Below are positions 9,465-17,678 of a stretch of 64,000 nt of DNA, one piece after another. Origin of the DNA: an uncultured Opitutaceae bacterium (lineage in GTDB: Bacteria > Verrucomicrobiota > Verrucomicrobiia > Opitutales > Opitutaceae); assembly GCA_937902925.1 (NCBI GenBank), contig CALFNN010000013.1, forward strand, positions 83,933-147,932, read 5' to 3'. A program made the position numbers and the translations under genes. Under the pieces are notes generated by a model. That model searched no databases. It had not been told where the DNA came from and saw nothing but the letters and a program-made list of their open reading frames with translations. Numbering within the stretch: the first letter of the stretch is position 1; each line of letters begins with the position of its first letter.

Positions 9465-10778
9465 TTACTCGGTCCCCGTATCGCCCGCCGCCTCGGCCGC
9501 GGCGATCCGCCCGTCGAGAAACATCCGCTCCGCGCCCAGCGCCGCCAGCGCGTGCGCCCGGCGGAAACTTTCCGCCGCTTTCGCCGGCTCCCCGGACTCG
9601 AGCCAGAGTTGTCCCGCCACCGCGTGCCGCAGGTGATAATTCTCCAGCGCCTCGCGCCCGCGCATCGCGTCGATGGCGCGCAACCCGGCCGCCGGCCCGT
9701 GCACCCGCGCCAGCGCCACCGCGCGGTTGAGCGCGACCACCGGGGAGGCGTCGAGGGCGAGCAGCGCATCATAGAGGGTGAGAATCTGCCGCCAGTCGGT
9801 CGATGCCTCGTCCGCCGCGAGGCTGTGGCAGGCGGCGATCCCGGCCTCGAGATGGAATCGCGTCACCTGTTCACCCGCGCCGGATCGTTCGAGTTCCGCG
9901 ATCCCGCGTGCCAGGTGCTCCCGGTCCCAGCGGCGGCGGTCCTGCTCCGCGAGCCGGAGCATGCCGCCCGCATCGTCCACGCGCGCCGGCAGCCGCGCGG
10001 CATTGAAATGCATCAGCGCCAGCAGCGCATGGGTCGCCGGCCGGTCGCCCACCGGATGGGCCGCGAGCAGTTTGCCGAGGCGCAACGCCTCCGTGCAAAG
10101 GTCCCCGCGCAGGAGCGATTCGCCGTGCGACGCCTTGTAGCCCTCGTTGAACAGCAGGTAGAGCGCCTGCTGCACGGCCGCGAGCCGGGGTGCGAGTTGC
10201 GCCGCCTCCGGCAGGTCGAGCGAGATGCTTTTTTCGCGCAACAGCTGGCGGGCGCGCACCAGCCGCTTCGTCACCGCCGCCTCGTGCGCGAGGAACGCCG
10301 CGGCAATCTCCCGCTCGCCGAAGCCGCACAGCGTCTTGAGCGTGAGCGCCACCTGCGTCTCGCCGGGCAGCTCCGGGTGACAGCACACGAACATCATCCG
10401 CAGCTGGCTGTCGCGAATCTCGTCCTCGAACTGCGGCGCCGGTGCGGCCACGGCCGCGTGGAGGCAATCCTCCATCAGCGGCGCGAGCGTTTCCTGCCGG
10501 CCGCGCCACAGGCTCGCGCGCCGCGTGTGGTCGAACGCGCGGTTCTTCGCGGTCTGGAGCAGCCACGCCGAGGGATTCTGCGGCACGCCGGTGAACGGCC
10601 AGGTCTGCATCGCGCGGACCAGCGCGTCCTGCACCACGTCTTCCGCGAGGTGCAGGTGCTGGGCGCCAAACCGCCGCGTGAGAATCGCGACGAGCCGGCC
10701 CGCCTCGCGCCGGAACAAATGATCGACGAGCCGGCCGATGTCGCCCGGCGGCGGCTCAAATGGGGGGGAGCGATTCAA
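9465..10778 (-). CDS. ECF42-type RNA polymerase sigma factor with C-terminal TPR-like extension
   Basis: 437 residues, far longer than ordinary ECF sigma factors (about 200). The N-terminal half has sigma region 2 (AEDVVQDALVRA, then NPSAWLLQTAKNRAFDH) and a region 4 helix-turn-helix (FGEREIAAAFLAHEAAVTKRL). The C-terminal half is a helical TPR-like extension with the family-typical stretch SPVVALNRAVALA. This architecture is that of the ECF42 group, which is normally encoded beside DGPF (YCII-related) proteins and lacks a classical anti-sigma factor. A DGPF gene lies directly upstream and overlaps this start by 23 bases, so the pair is translationally coupled. The regulon is unknown. Confidence 0.9.
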   Translation of the reverse strand: MNRSPPFEPPPGDIGRLVDHLFRREAGRLVAILTRRFGAQHLHLAEDVVQDALVRAMQTWPFTGVPQNPSAWLLQTAKNRAFDHTRRASLWRGRQETLAPLMEDCLHAAVAAPAPQFEDEIRDSQLRMMFVCCHPELPGETQVALTLKTLCGFGEREIAAAFLAHEAAVTKRLVRARQLLREKSISLDLPEAAQLAPRLAAVQQALYLLFNEGYKASHGESLLRGDLCTEALRLGKLLAAHPVGDRPATHALLALMHFNAARLPARVDDAGGMLRLAEQDRRRWDREHLARGIAELERSGAGEQVTRFHLEAGIAACHSLAADEASTDWRQILTLYDALLALDASPVVALNRAVALARVHGPAAGLRAIDAMRGREALENYHLRHAVAGQLWLESGEPAKAAESFRRAHALAALGAERMFLDGRIAAAEAAGDTGTE

Positions 10779-11121
10779 TCGGTCGCACCTCGACGATGGT
10801 GCCGCCGTCGAGCCCGGGGCATCCGCGGGCGATTTCCGTGGCCTGCGCCAGGTCGTCCGCGGTGACGATCACGTAGCCGCCCATGACTTCCTTCGACTCG
10901 ACGAACGGGCCGTCGGTGACGGTCGCGCCGCGCGGGCCGCGGAGGACCTTGCCGGTTTCCTCGAGCCGGTCGGCCCCGACGAACTGGCCGCGGGACTTCA
11001 TGCCCTTCATCCAGTCCATCCACCGCCCGAAAATCTGCTGCATCTCCTCGGGGGTCGGATCGGGGCCTTCCTGGGAGTGGCGGAAAACGAGCAGGAACTG
11101 TGGTTTTTCTATTTTTGTCAT
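10756..11121 (-). CDS. DGPF-domain (YCII-related) protein, partner of the ECF42 sigma factor
   Basis: A 121-residue single-domain protein with the diagnostic DGPF motif in the stretch TDGPFVESKEVMGGY, a conserved N-terminal FRHSQEGP segment and the family length. DGPF/YCII-like proteins form small dimeric alpha/beta barrels and usually sit beside ECF42 sigma factors; their biochemical role is not settled. The gene is upstream of, and overlaps, the sigma factor gene on the same strand, so the two form a bicistronic unit. The start is the ATG whose complement is at 11119-11121. Confidence 0.9.
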   Translation of the reverse strand: MTKIEKPQFLLVFRHSQEGPDPTPEEMQQIFGRWMDWMKGMKSRGQFVGADRLEETGKVLRGPRGATVTDGPFVESKEVMGGYVIVTADDLAQATEIARGCPGLDGGTIVEVRPIESLPPI

Positions 11122-11221
11122 GTTTGGTTTGGGTTCGCTGTCATGACGAACGTCCCGCGGAGGTCAGGACATGGCCCGCGGGTTTCCGCTCGTTTTTTTC
11201 GCCGGCCGAGATTTCCGCTCC

Positions 11222-11974
11222 TCACGCCGCCTTCTTCAAGGCCGCGGCCGCCGCTTCCGCCCGGCATCGCTCGATGGCGGCGCGAAACGCGGCGGTCTTC
11301 TTCAATTCCGCCACCCCGGCCTCCGCCATCCGCCGTCCGCCCTCGAGATCGGTCGGAAAGTGCACGCCGCCGATGATGCGGCCCCAGGCCACGTAGCGGG
11401 CGCGCTCGAAGATCTCGGCGCGTTTCTCCGGGAATATCTCCGACAGCAGCGCGGCGTTCAGGTAGGCGTTGTAGGCATGTCCGCTCGGATAGGAACCGGT
11501 CGACGCCATCGGCACGCAGGGCTTCACGCGCGCATCGACCACGAAGGGCCGCGGGCGTGCATAGCGTTTCTTCGCCGCGTCGACCAGCGGGCGCAGGTCC
11601 TCGTTGGCTTGTTTCCCCAGTTCAACGAAGAGCGGAAAGTTTTCCTTCGTGAATCCAGGGCCGAGCAGTTCGCCCGCGCCAAACGTCGCAAAGAAGTCGG
11701 CCTTGTCGACGAGTGCCGCCCACGCGAGCTGCTCCACCGTGCGCGCGGCCTGCACCTGCAGGACCGTGTCGAGGTCCGTGTTCGCGGCGAGCGAACCGGC
11801 GGCCGGCGGATCGGGCAGGATCGCCGCGAGATCGAGGGCGTCGACCTTCGCGAAGTGCACGATGCGGGCCGGCGCCGCCGGACTCATCGGGTTGTCCTGC
11901 GCCGGCGCCCGTGGTGCGATGACCAGGGCGGCGACCAGGATGCTCACGAACACGGGGGTGGGAAACCGTTTCAT
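11222..11974 (-). CDS. Secreted class A-type acid phosphatase (PAP2 superfamily)
   Basis: 250 residues from the ATG at 11974, which starts a clear Sec signal peptide ending near APAQ. The three PAP2/class A acid phosphatase motifs are visible in order: KKRYARPRP, then YPSGHAYNAY (catalytic histidine), then the GRIIGGVHFPTD block with the second histidine and aspartate. It probably hydrolyses phosphomonoesters in the periplasm. The gene stands alone and is divergent from ppnP, sharing a 102-base intergenic region. Confidence 0.88.
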   Translation of the reverse strand: MKRFPTPVFVSILVAALVIAPRAPAQDNPMSPAAPARIVHFAKVDALDLAAILPDPPAAGSLAANTDLDTVLQVQAARTVEQLAWAALVDKADFFATFGAGELLGPGFTKENFPLFVELGKQANEDLRPLVDAAKKRYARPRPFVVDARVKPCVPMASTGSYPSGHAYNAYLNAALLSEIFPEKRAEIFERARYVAWGRIIGGVHFPTDLEGGRRMAEAGVAELKKTAAFRAAIERCRAEAAAAALKKAA

Positions 11975-12076
11975 GGCGGTCGAAGCTGCCAGCGCCGCGC
12001 CGCGCCGCAATCGCGAATCGCACCCCGCCACACCACGCTTGCGTCGGCCCGTTCGCGCCGGCATCACTTCCCCGCC

Positions 12077-12409
12077 ATGCCCAATCACCCCGCGCAAATC
12101 GCCGGTGTCACGGTTCTGACCAAGGCGAACGTTTACTTCGACGGCAATGTGCTCAGCCACACCGTCCTCCTGCCCGACGGCGCGAAGAAGACCCTCGGTC
12201 TCATCCGCCCCGGCCCCTACCATTTCAACACGGGCGCCCCCGAACGCATGGCCATCATCGCCGGCGCCTGCACGGTCACCCTCGACGGCACGGATGCCGC
12301 CCACCACTACACCGGCGGCACGTTCTTCGACGTCCCCGGCAACAGCGGCTTCACCATCGTGGTCGCGGGCGGCCTCTGCGAATACATCTGCTCGTTCCTG
12401 TCCGCGTAA
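12077..12409 (+). CDS. ppnP: Pyrimidine/purine nucleoside phosphorylase (PpnP, YaiE family)
   Basis: A 110-residue single-domain cupin. The segments RPGPYHFNTGAPERM, IIAGACTVTLDG and FFDVPGNSGF match the PpnP (formerly YaiE/DUF1255) signature. PpnP catalyses phosphorolysis of several nucleosides in the cytosol. The start at 12077 gives the normal family length with a short N-terminal extension. It is followed after 52 bases by the cyclophilin and amidohydrolase genes on the same strand; no functional link is obvious. Confidence 0.88.
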   Translation: MPNHPAQIAGVTVLTKANVYFDGNVLSHTVLLPDGAKKTLGLIRPGPYHFNTGAPERMAIIAGACTVTLDGTDAAHHYTGGTFFDVPGNSGFTIVVAGGLCEYICSFLSA

Positions 12410-12461
12410 ACCGCGCCCCGCCGTCGTCGTGGCGCCCGTCCGGTTCATCCCGCTTCCCGCC

Positions 12462-13622
12462 ATGCAACGCCTGCCGCTTCCCCCGGTCGCCCTGCTGCTC
12501 GCGGCGCTCGCGACTCCGCTCTGCGCCGCCGATTCGCCCGCCGCCGATCCCGCCGGCGCGCTGCCCGACGGCCTCTACGCCGAGTTCACCACGCCGCGCG
12601 GCACCTTCACCGCGCAGCTGTTTTACCGGCTGACGCCGATGACGTGCGCCTCGTTCGTCGGCCTCGCCGAGGGCACGCTCGGTCCCGCGAACGAGCGCCC
12701 GTTCTTCCAGCACCTGACGTGGTATCGCGTCGTCCCCGACTTCGTCATCCAGAGCGGCAATCCGGGCAACAAGGACACCGGCGACGAGCCGCGCCCGTAT
12801 GCGTTTCCGGACGAATTCGTGCGCGGCCTCCGCCACGAGGCCGCCGGCGTGCTCTCGATGGCCAACGCCGGCCCCGACACCAACGGCTGCGAGTTCTTTC
12901 TCACTCTGCGCGAGACGAACCGCCTGAATTACCTGCACGCCGTCTTCGGCCGCGTCGTCCGGGGCCTCATCGTGCTGCCGCAGGTCCGGCAGGACGATCC
13001 GTTCACGATCAAGATTCTCCGCCTCGGCGCCGACGCGAAGAATTTCAAGGCGGACGAAGCCACGTTTCGCGCGCTCGTGGCCGCCGCCAAAAAATATCCC
13101 GGCACCGCCGAGCCCGGGCCCACCGCGAATTTCGACGATCCCGGCCATCTCATTCCCACCGATCCGCCGCGCGCGAAGAATTTCAATTTCAAGCTCGCCA
13201 ACTTCGAGCGCGTCACCGGCGTCCGCATCGTCGCCCGCCTGCTCGCCAAATCCCCGCCCGACACCGACGGCCGCAAGCTCACCACCTACGTCCATGACCT
13301 CGCGACGAAGCTCGGCGTCGAGAAAACCGGCGCCCTCGCGCTTTACGTCGCCGATCGCGACGAATGGAAGCTCTGGACGGGCGACGACTCGGCCGCTGCG
13401 TTCATGGGCCGCACCGGCACGGTGAAGGATTTCATGCAGGACGGCGCCTTTCACCAGGCCAAGCAGGCCTTCCTCGATGCCGCCAGGGCCGAGGGCGACG
13501 CCGATTTCGCGAAACAAAAGGCCGCCGCCGCCGCCGACCACCCGCCCGCGCCCGGTCAGCGCCTGAAGCTCCAGACCGACGCCGTCCTTGACGGCCTGAT
13601 CGCCAAGCTCGAACCCAAATGA
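12462..13622 (+). CDS. Secreted cyclophilin-type peptidyl-prolyl isomerase with extra C-terminal domain
   Basis: 386 residues, beginning with a Sec signal peptide cleaved near LCAA. Residues about 35-190 form a cyclophilin domain with the active-site block WYRVVPDFVIQSGN and the EFFLTL strand. Classical bacterial cyclophilins end there. Here about 190 further residues follow, including a stretch (GALALYVADRDEWKLWTGDD) that I cannot assign with confidence, though it loosely recalls periplasmic TPM-type domains. Proline isomerisation of envelope proteins is the likely function. The stop codon overlaps the start of the next gene by four bases (ATGA), so the two are co-translated. Confidence 0.85.
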   Translation: MQRLPLPPVALLLAALATPLCAADSPAADPAGALPDGLYAEFTTPRGTFTAQLFYRLTPMTCASFVGLAEGTLGPANERPFFQHLTWYRVVPDFVIQSGNPGNKDTGDEPRPYAFPDEFVRGLRHEAAGVLSMANAGPDTNGCEFFLTLRETNRLNYLHAVFGRVVRGLIVLPQVRQDDPFTIKILRLGADAKNFKADEATFRALVAAAKKYPGTAEPGPTANFDDPGHLIPTDPPRAKNFNFKLANFERVTGVRIVARLLAKSPPDTDGRKLTTYVHDLATKLGVEKTGALALYVADRDEWKLWTGDDSAAAFMGRTGTVKDFMQDGAFHQAKQAFLDAARAEGDADFAKQKAAAAADHPPAPGQRLKLQTDAVLDGLIAKLEPK

Positions 13623-14947
13623 AATCCGTCCGCCTGCTTCCGCTCCTCCTGCTCCTCACCCCGCTCCTCGCAGCGGACGATTCGGCCCGCCGCGCCGCGG
13701 CGCGGAAGCTCGACGCGGACTATGCCTCGCTCGAGAGCCTCTATCGCGACCTGCACACGCACCCCGAGCTTTCGCTGATGGAGGAGCGCACTGCCGGCGT
13801 GATGGCGCGCGAGCTGCGCGCCGTCGGCTGCGAGGTCACCGAAAAAATCGGCGGCTTCGGCGTGGTCGGCGTCCTGAAAAACGGTCCCGGCCCGACCGTC
13901 CTCCTCCGCACCGAACTCGATGCGCTGCCGGTCCACGAGGAAACCGGCCTCGCCTACGCGAGCACCGTGCACGTGAAAAACCTCGAGGGCGACACCGTGC
14001 CGGTCATGCACGCGTGCGGGCACGATGCGCACATGACGGCGTTCATCGGCACCGCGCGGGTGCTCGCCGCGTTGCGCGAGCGCTGGTCCGGCACCCTGCT
14101 CTTCATCGGCCAGCCCGCCGAGGAACGCGGCGTCGGCGCCCGCGCCATGCTCGCCGCCGGCCTCTACGAAAAGTTTCCGCGCCCCGACTTCGCGCTCGCG
14201 CTCCACGACATGGCCACGCTGCCCGCGGGCACGATCGGCGCCGTCCCGGGTTTCGCGCAGGCCAACGTCGATTTCGTCGACGTCACCGTCCGCGGCGTCG
14301 GCGGCCACGGCGCCTACCCGCACACCACCAAGGATCCCGTCGTCCTCGCCGCGCAGATCGTGCTCGCGCTGCAGACCATCGTGAGCCGCGAGACGCGCCC
14401 GATCGATCCCGCGGTCGTCACGGTCGGCTCGATCCACGGCGGCACGAAACACAACATCATCCCCGACGAGGTGAAGCTGCAGCTCACGTTACGTTCCTAC
14501 TCGGACGCGGTGCGGGCGCACACCATCGAGGCGATCAAGCGCATCTGCCGCGGCGAGGCGATCGCCGCCGGCGTGCCGGAGGACCGGATGCCGGTCGTCA
14601 ACGTCCTCGAGGACGACTTTACTCCCGCGCTCTACAACGACCCCGCGCTCACCCAGCGCGTCCTTGCCGCCGCCGGCGCGTGGATCGGCGCGGCCAACGT
14701 CAAGCCGATCCAGGCCGAGATGGGCGGCGACGATTTCTGCGAATTCGGCCGCACCGCCGCCCACGTGCCGCTCTGCTATTTCCGGCTCGGCGCCGTCGCC
14801 CCGGAAAAAGTCGCCGAGAGCGAGCGGACCGGCGTGCCGCTGCCGTCGCTGCATTCCAGCAAGTTCGCCCCGGTCCCCGAGCCCACGATCAAGACCGGCG
14901 TCACCGCGCTGACGGCCGCCGTGCTCGATCTGCTCGCGAAGCCATAG
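13619..14947 (+). CDS. Secreted M20-family amidohydrolase (hippurate hydrolase-like)
   Basis: 442 residues with an N-terminal signal peptide (hydrophobic Leu-rich, cleaved near LLAAD). The metal-binding motifs of the M20D amidohydrolase family are present: HACGHDAHM, the glutamate pair in PAEERGVG, and HDMA. The dimerisation domain begins around VRGVGGHGAYPH. Family members hydrolyse N-acyl amino acids or indole-amino-acid conjugates; the substrate cannot be told here. It overlaps the cyclophilin gene by four bases. A signal peptide is less usual in this mainly cytosolic family. Confidence 0.88.
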   Translation: MKSVRLLPLLLLLTPLLAADDSARRAAARKLDADYASLESLYRDLHTHPELSLMEERTAGVMARELRAVGCEVTEKIGGFGVVGVLKNGPGPTVLLRTELDALPVHEETGLAYASTVHVKNLEGDTVPVMHACGHDAHMTAFIGTARVLAALRERWSGTLLFIGQPAEERGVGARAMLAAGLYEKFPRPDFALALHDMATLPAGTIGAVPGFAQANVDFVDVTVRGVGGHGAYPHTTKDPVVLAAQIVLALQTIVSRETRPIDPAVVTVGSIHGGTKHNIIPDEVKLQLTLRSYSDAVRAHTIEAIKRICRGEAIAAGVPEDRMPVVNVLEDDFTPALYNDPALTQRVLAAAGAWIGAANVKPIQAEMGGDDFCEFGRTAAHVPLCYFRLGAVAPEKVAESERTGVPLPSLHSSKFAPVPEPTIKTGVTALTAAVLDLLAKP

Positions 14948-14971
14948 CGCCGGCGCACCGCGCCCGCCGCC

Positions 14972-15754
14972 TCACCGGCGCCAGTTAAATTTCGTCGCGC
15001 CCAGTGCGGAGTCGTCCTCGCCGCGATTGAACACCCGCACCGACGCAGCCACCAGCACCGCGATGACGCCCGCCAGCACCGTGAGCGACAGCCACACGGG
15101 AAAGAAAAACCGCCCGAGCAGCGCGCCGCGCATCAGGTCCACCGCGTAGGCCACCGGGTCGCAGTGCGCCGCCATTTGCATCCACTGCGGGGTCGACGCC
15201 AGCGGATAGAGCGCGCCCGACAGGAAAAACATCGGCAGCAGCACCGCATTGCTCACGATGGGAAACACCGTCGTCGACGAGAACCGCGAGGCGAACGCCA
15301 CGCCCACGGCGGAAAACGTCACCGCCGCGAGCAGCATCGCGCCGATCAGCTCGACCGTCTCGCCGAATCCCAGCGGCACGCCGGCCAGCGGGGCGAAGGG
15401 CAGCACGATCAGGCCCTGCACAAACGCCTGCGCCGCGCCCGCGCCGATCTTGCCCAGCGCGATCGCCGCCCGCGGCACCGGCGCCACCAGCACCGCCTTG
15501 AAAAAACCGATCTGCCGGTCGAACACGATCGTGATCGCCGCAAACGTCGCCGTGAACAGCAGCGACAGCCCGAGGACGCCGGGGAAAATATAGCGCTGGT
15601 AGTCGCCGCCGCCGAGCCGCGAGCTCGCGCCGAGGCCCGCGCCCAGCACGAACAGATATAGCAGCGGCTGCGCGAGGCCCGCGATCAGCCGCGCGCGGTC
15701 GAGCCAGAACCGTTTCAGGTCGAGCACCATGACGGCGTAGATTCCCCGCATCAT
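14972..15754 (-). CDS. ABC-2 type transporter permease (DrrB-like)
   Basis: 260 residues with about six hydrophobic segments typical of ABC-2 permeases and the usual order of short loops (VMVLDLKRFWLDRARL at the start, then FPGVLGLSLLF, and FFLSGALYPL late). It begins MM..., and its ATG overlaps the stop of the ATPase gene by four bases, so the two are one unit. Together they form a daunorubicin-resistance-like exporter in the inner membrane. The substrate is unknown. The gene is convergent with the amidohydrolase. Confidence 0.88.
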   Translation of the reverse strand: MMRGIYAVMVLDLKRFWLDRARLIAGLAQPLLYLFVLGAGLGASSRLGGGDYQRYIFPGVLGLSLLFTATFAAITIVFDRQIGFFKAVLVAPVPRAAIALGKIGAGAAQAFVQGLIVLPFAPLAGVPLGFGETVELIGAMLLAAVTFSAVGVAFASRFSSTTVFPIVSNAVLLPMFFLSGALYPLASTPQWMQMAAHCDPVAYAVDLMRGALLGRFFFPVWLSLTVLAGVIAVLVAASVRVFNRGEDDSALGATKFNWRR

Positions 15755-16755
15755 GACGCACCTCCGCGATTCGGGCCGCCGGCGCGCGGACCGGCCGGCA
15801 CGGGCGCATCGCCGCCGAGCCCCCGGCCGGTTAGTTTCAGGAAAACGTCCTCGAGGCTGGGTTCGTTCACGGAGACGCGGTGCACCTTGATCGGCATTGC
15901 GCGCAGCACCTCCGGCAGCACCGCCGCGGGATCGGCGTGCACCAGCATGAGTTCCTGGCCGCCCGGCTCGGGCGCCAGCCCGTGCGCACCGAGCCACTCC
16001 CGCGCCTGCGCGTCGTCGTCCGTTTGCAGGCGGATCACGCCCCCGCCGAGCCGGGCCTTGAGCGCCCGCGGCGTGTCCAGCGCCACGATCCGGCCGGCAT
16101 CGATCAACGCGATGCGATCCGCCACCTCCGCCTCCTCCATGTAATGCGTGGTGAAAAACACGGTCCGCCCCGCCGCCGCCAGCAGGCTCACCTGCGCCCA
16201 GAATCCGCGGCGCGAATCCACGTCCAACCCGAGCGTCGCCTCGTCGAGAAACAGGATGCGCGGATCGCTCACCAGCGCGCGGGCGAGCTCGAGCTTGCGC
16301 CGCTGGCCGCCGGACAGCGTCCGCGCCGGCCGGTCGGCGGCGTCGGCCAGCCCGAGCTGCGTCAGGATTTCCGTGGCACGCTGCCGCGCGGCCGCGGTTT
16401 TCAGGCCGTAAAACAATCCCATCAGCAGCAGGTTGTCGCGACCGCTCAGCCGCTGCTCGATCGCCGGCTCCTGGAAAACGATCCCCATCGCGCGGCGCAC
16501 CGCGTCGCGGCCGGTCACGACGTCATGTCCGAGCACGCGCGCCGTGCCCTCCGACGGCGCCCGGAGCGTGGCGAGGATCGAGAACAAGGTCGTCTTCCCC
16601 GCGCCATTCGGGCCGAGCAGGGCAAACCGCTCGCCCGCCCGCACGGCCAGGTCGACGCCGCGCAACGCCTCGACCTTGTCGTAGCGTTTCACCAACCCGC
16701 GCACGTCCACCACCAGCGCAGCGTCGGGGGCGGGCGGAGCGGCAGGGGGACTCAC
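15751..16755 (-). CDS. ABC transporter ATP-binding protein (DrrA-like)
   Basis: 334 residues. Walker A (GPNGAGKTT), Q-loop (FQEPAIE), signature (LSGGQRRK), Walker B (ILFLDEAT) and the switch histidine (TTHYMEE) are all intact. The C-terminal extension of about 80 residues and overall length match the DrrA/CcmA family of ABC-2 exporters. It energises the permease encoded immediately downstream. The promoter must lie in the 110-base region shared with the divergent FKBP gene. Confidence 0.92.
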   Translation of the reverse strand: MSPPAAPPAPDAALVVDVRGLVKRYDKVEALRGVDLAVRAGERFALLGPNGAGKTTLFSILATLRAPSEGTARVLGHDVVTGRDAVRRAMGIVFQEPAIEQRLSGRDNLLLMGLFYGLKTAAARQRATEILTQLGLADAADRPARTLSGGQRRKLELARALVSDPRILFLDEATLGLDVDSRRGFWAQVSLLAAAGRTVFFTTHYMEEAEVADRIALIDAGRIVALDTPRALKARLGGGVIRLQTDDDAQAREWLGAHGLAPEPGGQELMLVHADPAAVLPEVLRAMPIKVHRVSVNEPSLEDVFLKLTGRGLGGDAPVPAGPRAGGPNRGGAS

Positions 16756-16828
16756 GGCGCGGACAAAATCGCGCCGCCGGGTCGAGGCAAACTTCTTTTA
16801 CCGGCAGTCGCCTGGCCGGGACAAGCGG

Positions 16829-16857
16829 TTGCCTTTCGCGCCGTTCGCTGCCATCCC
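16829..16857 (+). promoter_or_regulatory. Promoter-like element before the FKBP gene
   Basis: TTGCCT at 16829-16834, a 17-base spacer and CATCCC at 16852-16857. The first hexamer and a CAT-beginning second hexamer recur upstream of the histidine kinase (17632) and, with a longer spacer, the third LysM gene (7390). It is a weak match to a sigma-70 consensus and is reported because of the recurrence. Confidence 0.3.
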
Positions 16858-16865
16858 TCTGGGCC

Positions 16866-17414
16866 ATGGCCACGACTCCCGTTCGCAGTTTTTTCTACCT
16901 GGTGCTCCTGGGCGTGATCCTCGCGACGATCGCGATCGTCGTGCGCTCCGGCATGCTGGCGCGCAAGGATCCCGGCCGCCCGATCAACAGCGCGATGCGC
17001 GAGGCGCTCAACGCCGAGCAGCCCCAGCTCGACACCGAGGACGCCCTGCTGATCGACAAGACCTACGCCAATGCCCGCCGCTCGGCCTCGGGACTCCGCT
17101 GGGTCGTGCGCGCCCCCGGCACCGGTGACGCCACACCGCGGGCCGGCGACGAGGTCATCTGCAATTACGACGGCCGCCTCCTCGACGGCACCCACTTCGA
17201 CAGCTCCTACCAGCGCGGCGTGCCCTTCACGTTCCGCCTCGGCACGGGCGGTGTGATCAAGGGTTGGGACGAGGCTTTTCTTGCGATGAAGAAAGGCGAG
17301 AAACGCACGCTCATCATCCCCTACTGGCTCGGCTACGGCCTCAAGGGCAACCCGCCGTCGATCCCGCCGAAGGCCACGCTGATCTTCGAGGTCGAGTTGA
17401 TCGACTGGCGCTGA
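16866..17414 (+). CDS. Membrane-anchored FKBP-type peptidyl-prolyl isomerase
   Basis: 182 residues. An N-terminal hydrophobic segment (about residues 9-27) acts as a signal anchor. Residues about 70-182 form an FKBP domain: AGDEVICNYDGRLLDGTHFDSS, then GVIKGWDEAFLAMKKGEK and the final IFEVELIDW. The catalytic-site aromatic and aspartate residues are kept. It should fold periplasmic or envelope proteins. It is divergent from the ABC exporter and followed by a non-coding inverted-repeat region. Confidence 0.92.
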   Translation: MATTPVRSFFYLVLLGVILATIAIVVRSGMLARKDPGRPINSAMREALNAEQPQLDTEDALLIDKTYANARRSASGLRWVVRAPGTGDATPRAGDEVICNYDGRLLDGTHFDSSYQRGVPFTFRLGTGGVIKGWDEAFLAMKKGEKRTLIIPYWLGYGLKGNPPSIPPKATLIFEVELIDWR

Positions 17415-17429
17415 GCCGCGCGGCGCGCG

Positions 17430-17556
17430 GAAGCTCCAAGGTCCAGGAACCAAACTCCAGCGAAGCCCCAAAATCCAGTTTCGATCCTCGCCGCGGCGCT
17501 CCGCGGCTGAAGCTTGAAGTTTCTCTGGTGCTTGGAGGTTGGAGCGTGGAGTTCCC
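17430..17556. repeat. Nested imperfect inverted repeat in the 264-base gap before the histidine kinase
   Basis: The segment between the FKBP gene and the kinase contains two degenerate arms, about 17441-17481 (runs of CTCCA and CCAA) and 17509-17553 (TTGGAGGTTGGAG type), that are roughly reverse complements. The centre holds a perfect hairpin of CCGCGG arms around CGCT (about 17490-17506). Its A-containing, less GC-rich composition differs from the coding sequence on both sides. It looks like a REP-type non-coding repeat; other copies outside the window would be expected. Confidence 0.55.
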
Positions 17557-17631
17557 CGGGCGTCGATTCCCCCGTTGCCCGCGTGGCCGCCGCCGCGGCG
17601 CAGTCTCACGTTTATTTTACCGGGCGGAAAA

Positions 17632-17659
17632 TTGCCTGCCGGAATCGCCCGGGCATACT
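17632..17659 (+). promoter_or_regulatory. Likely promoter of the ethylene-receptor-like kinase
   Basis: TTGCCT at 17632-17637, a 16-base spacer and CATACT at 17654-17659 place the start of transcription about 15 bases before the chosen ATG at 17679. The wider stretch GCGGAAA-ATTGCCTGCCG is also found at 7381-7399 before the third LysM gene with one extra base. The assignment rests on hexamer similarity only. Confidence 0.35.
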
Positions 17660-17678
17660 CTGCGATGTTCCCGCCCTC

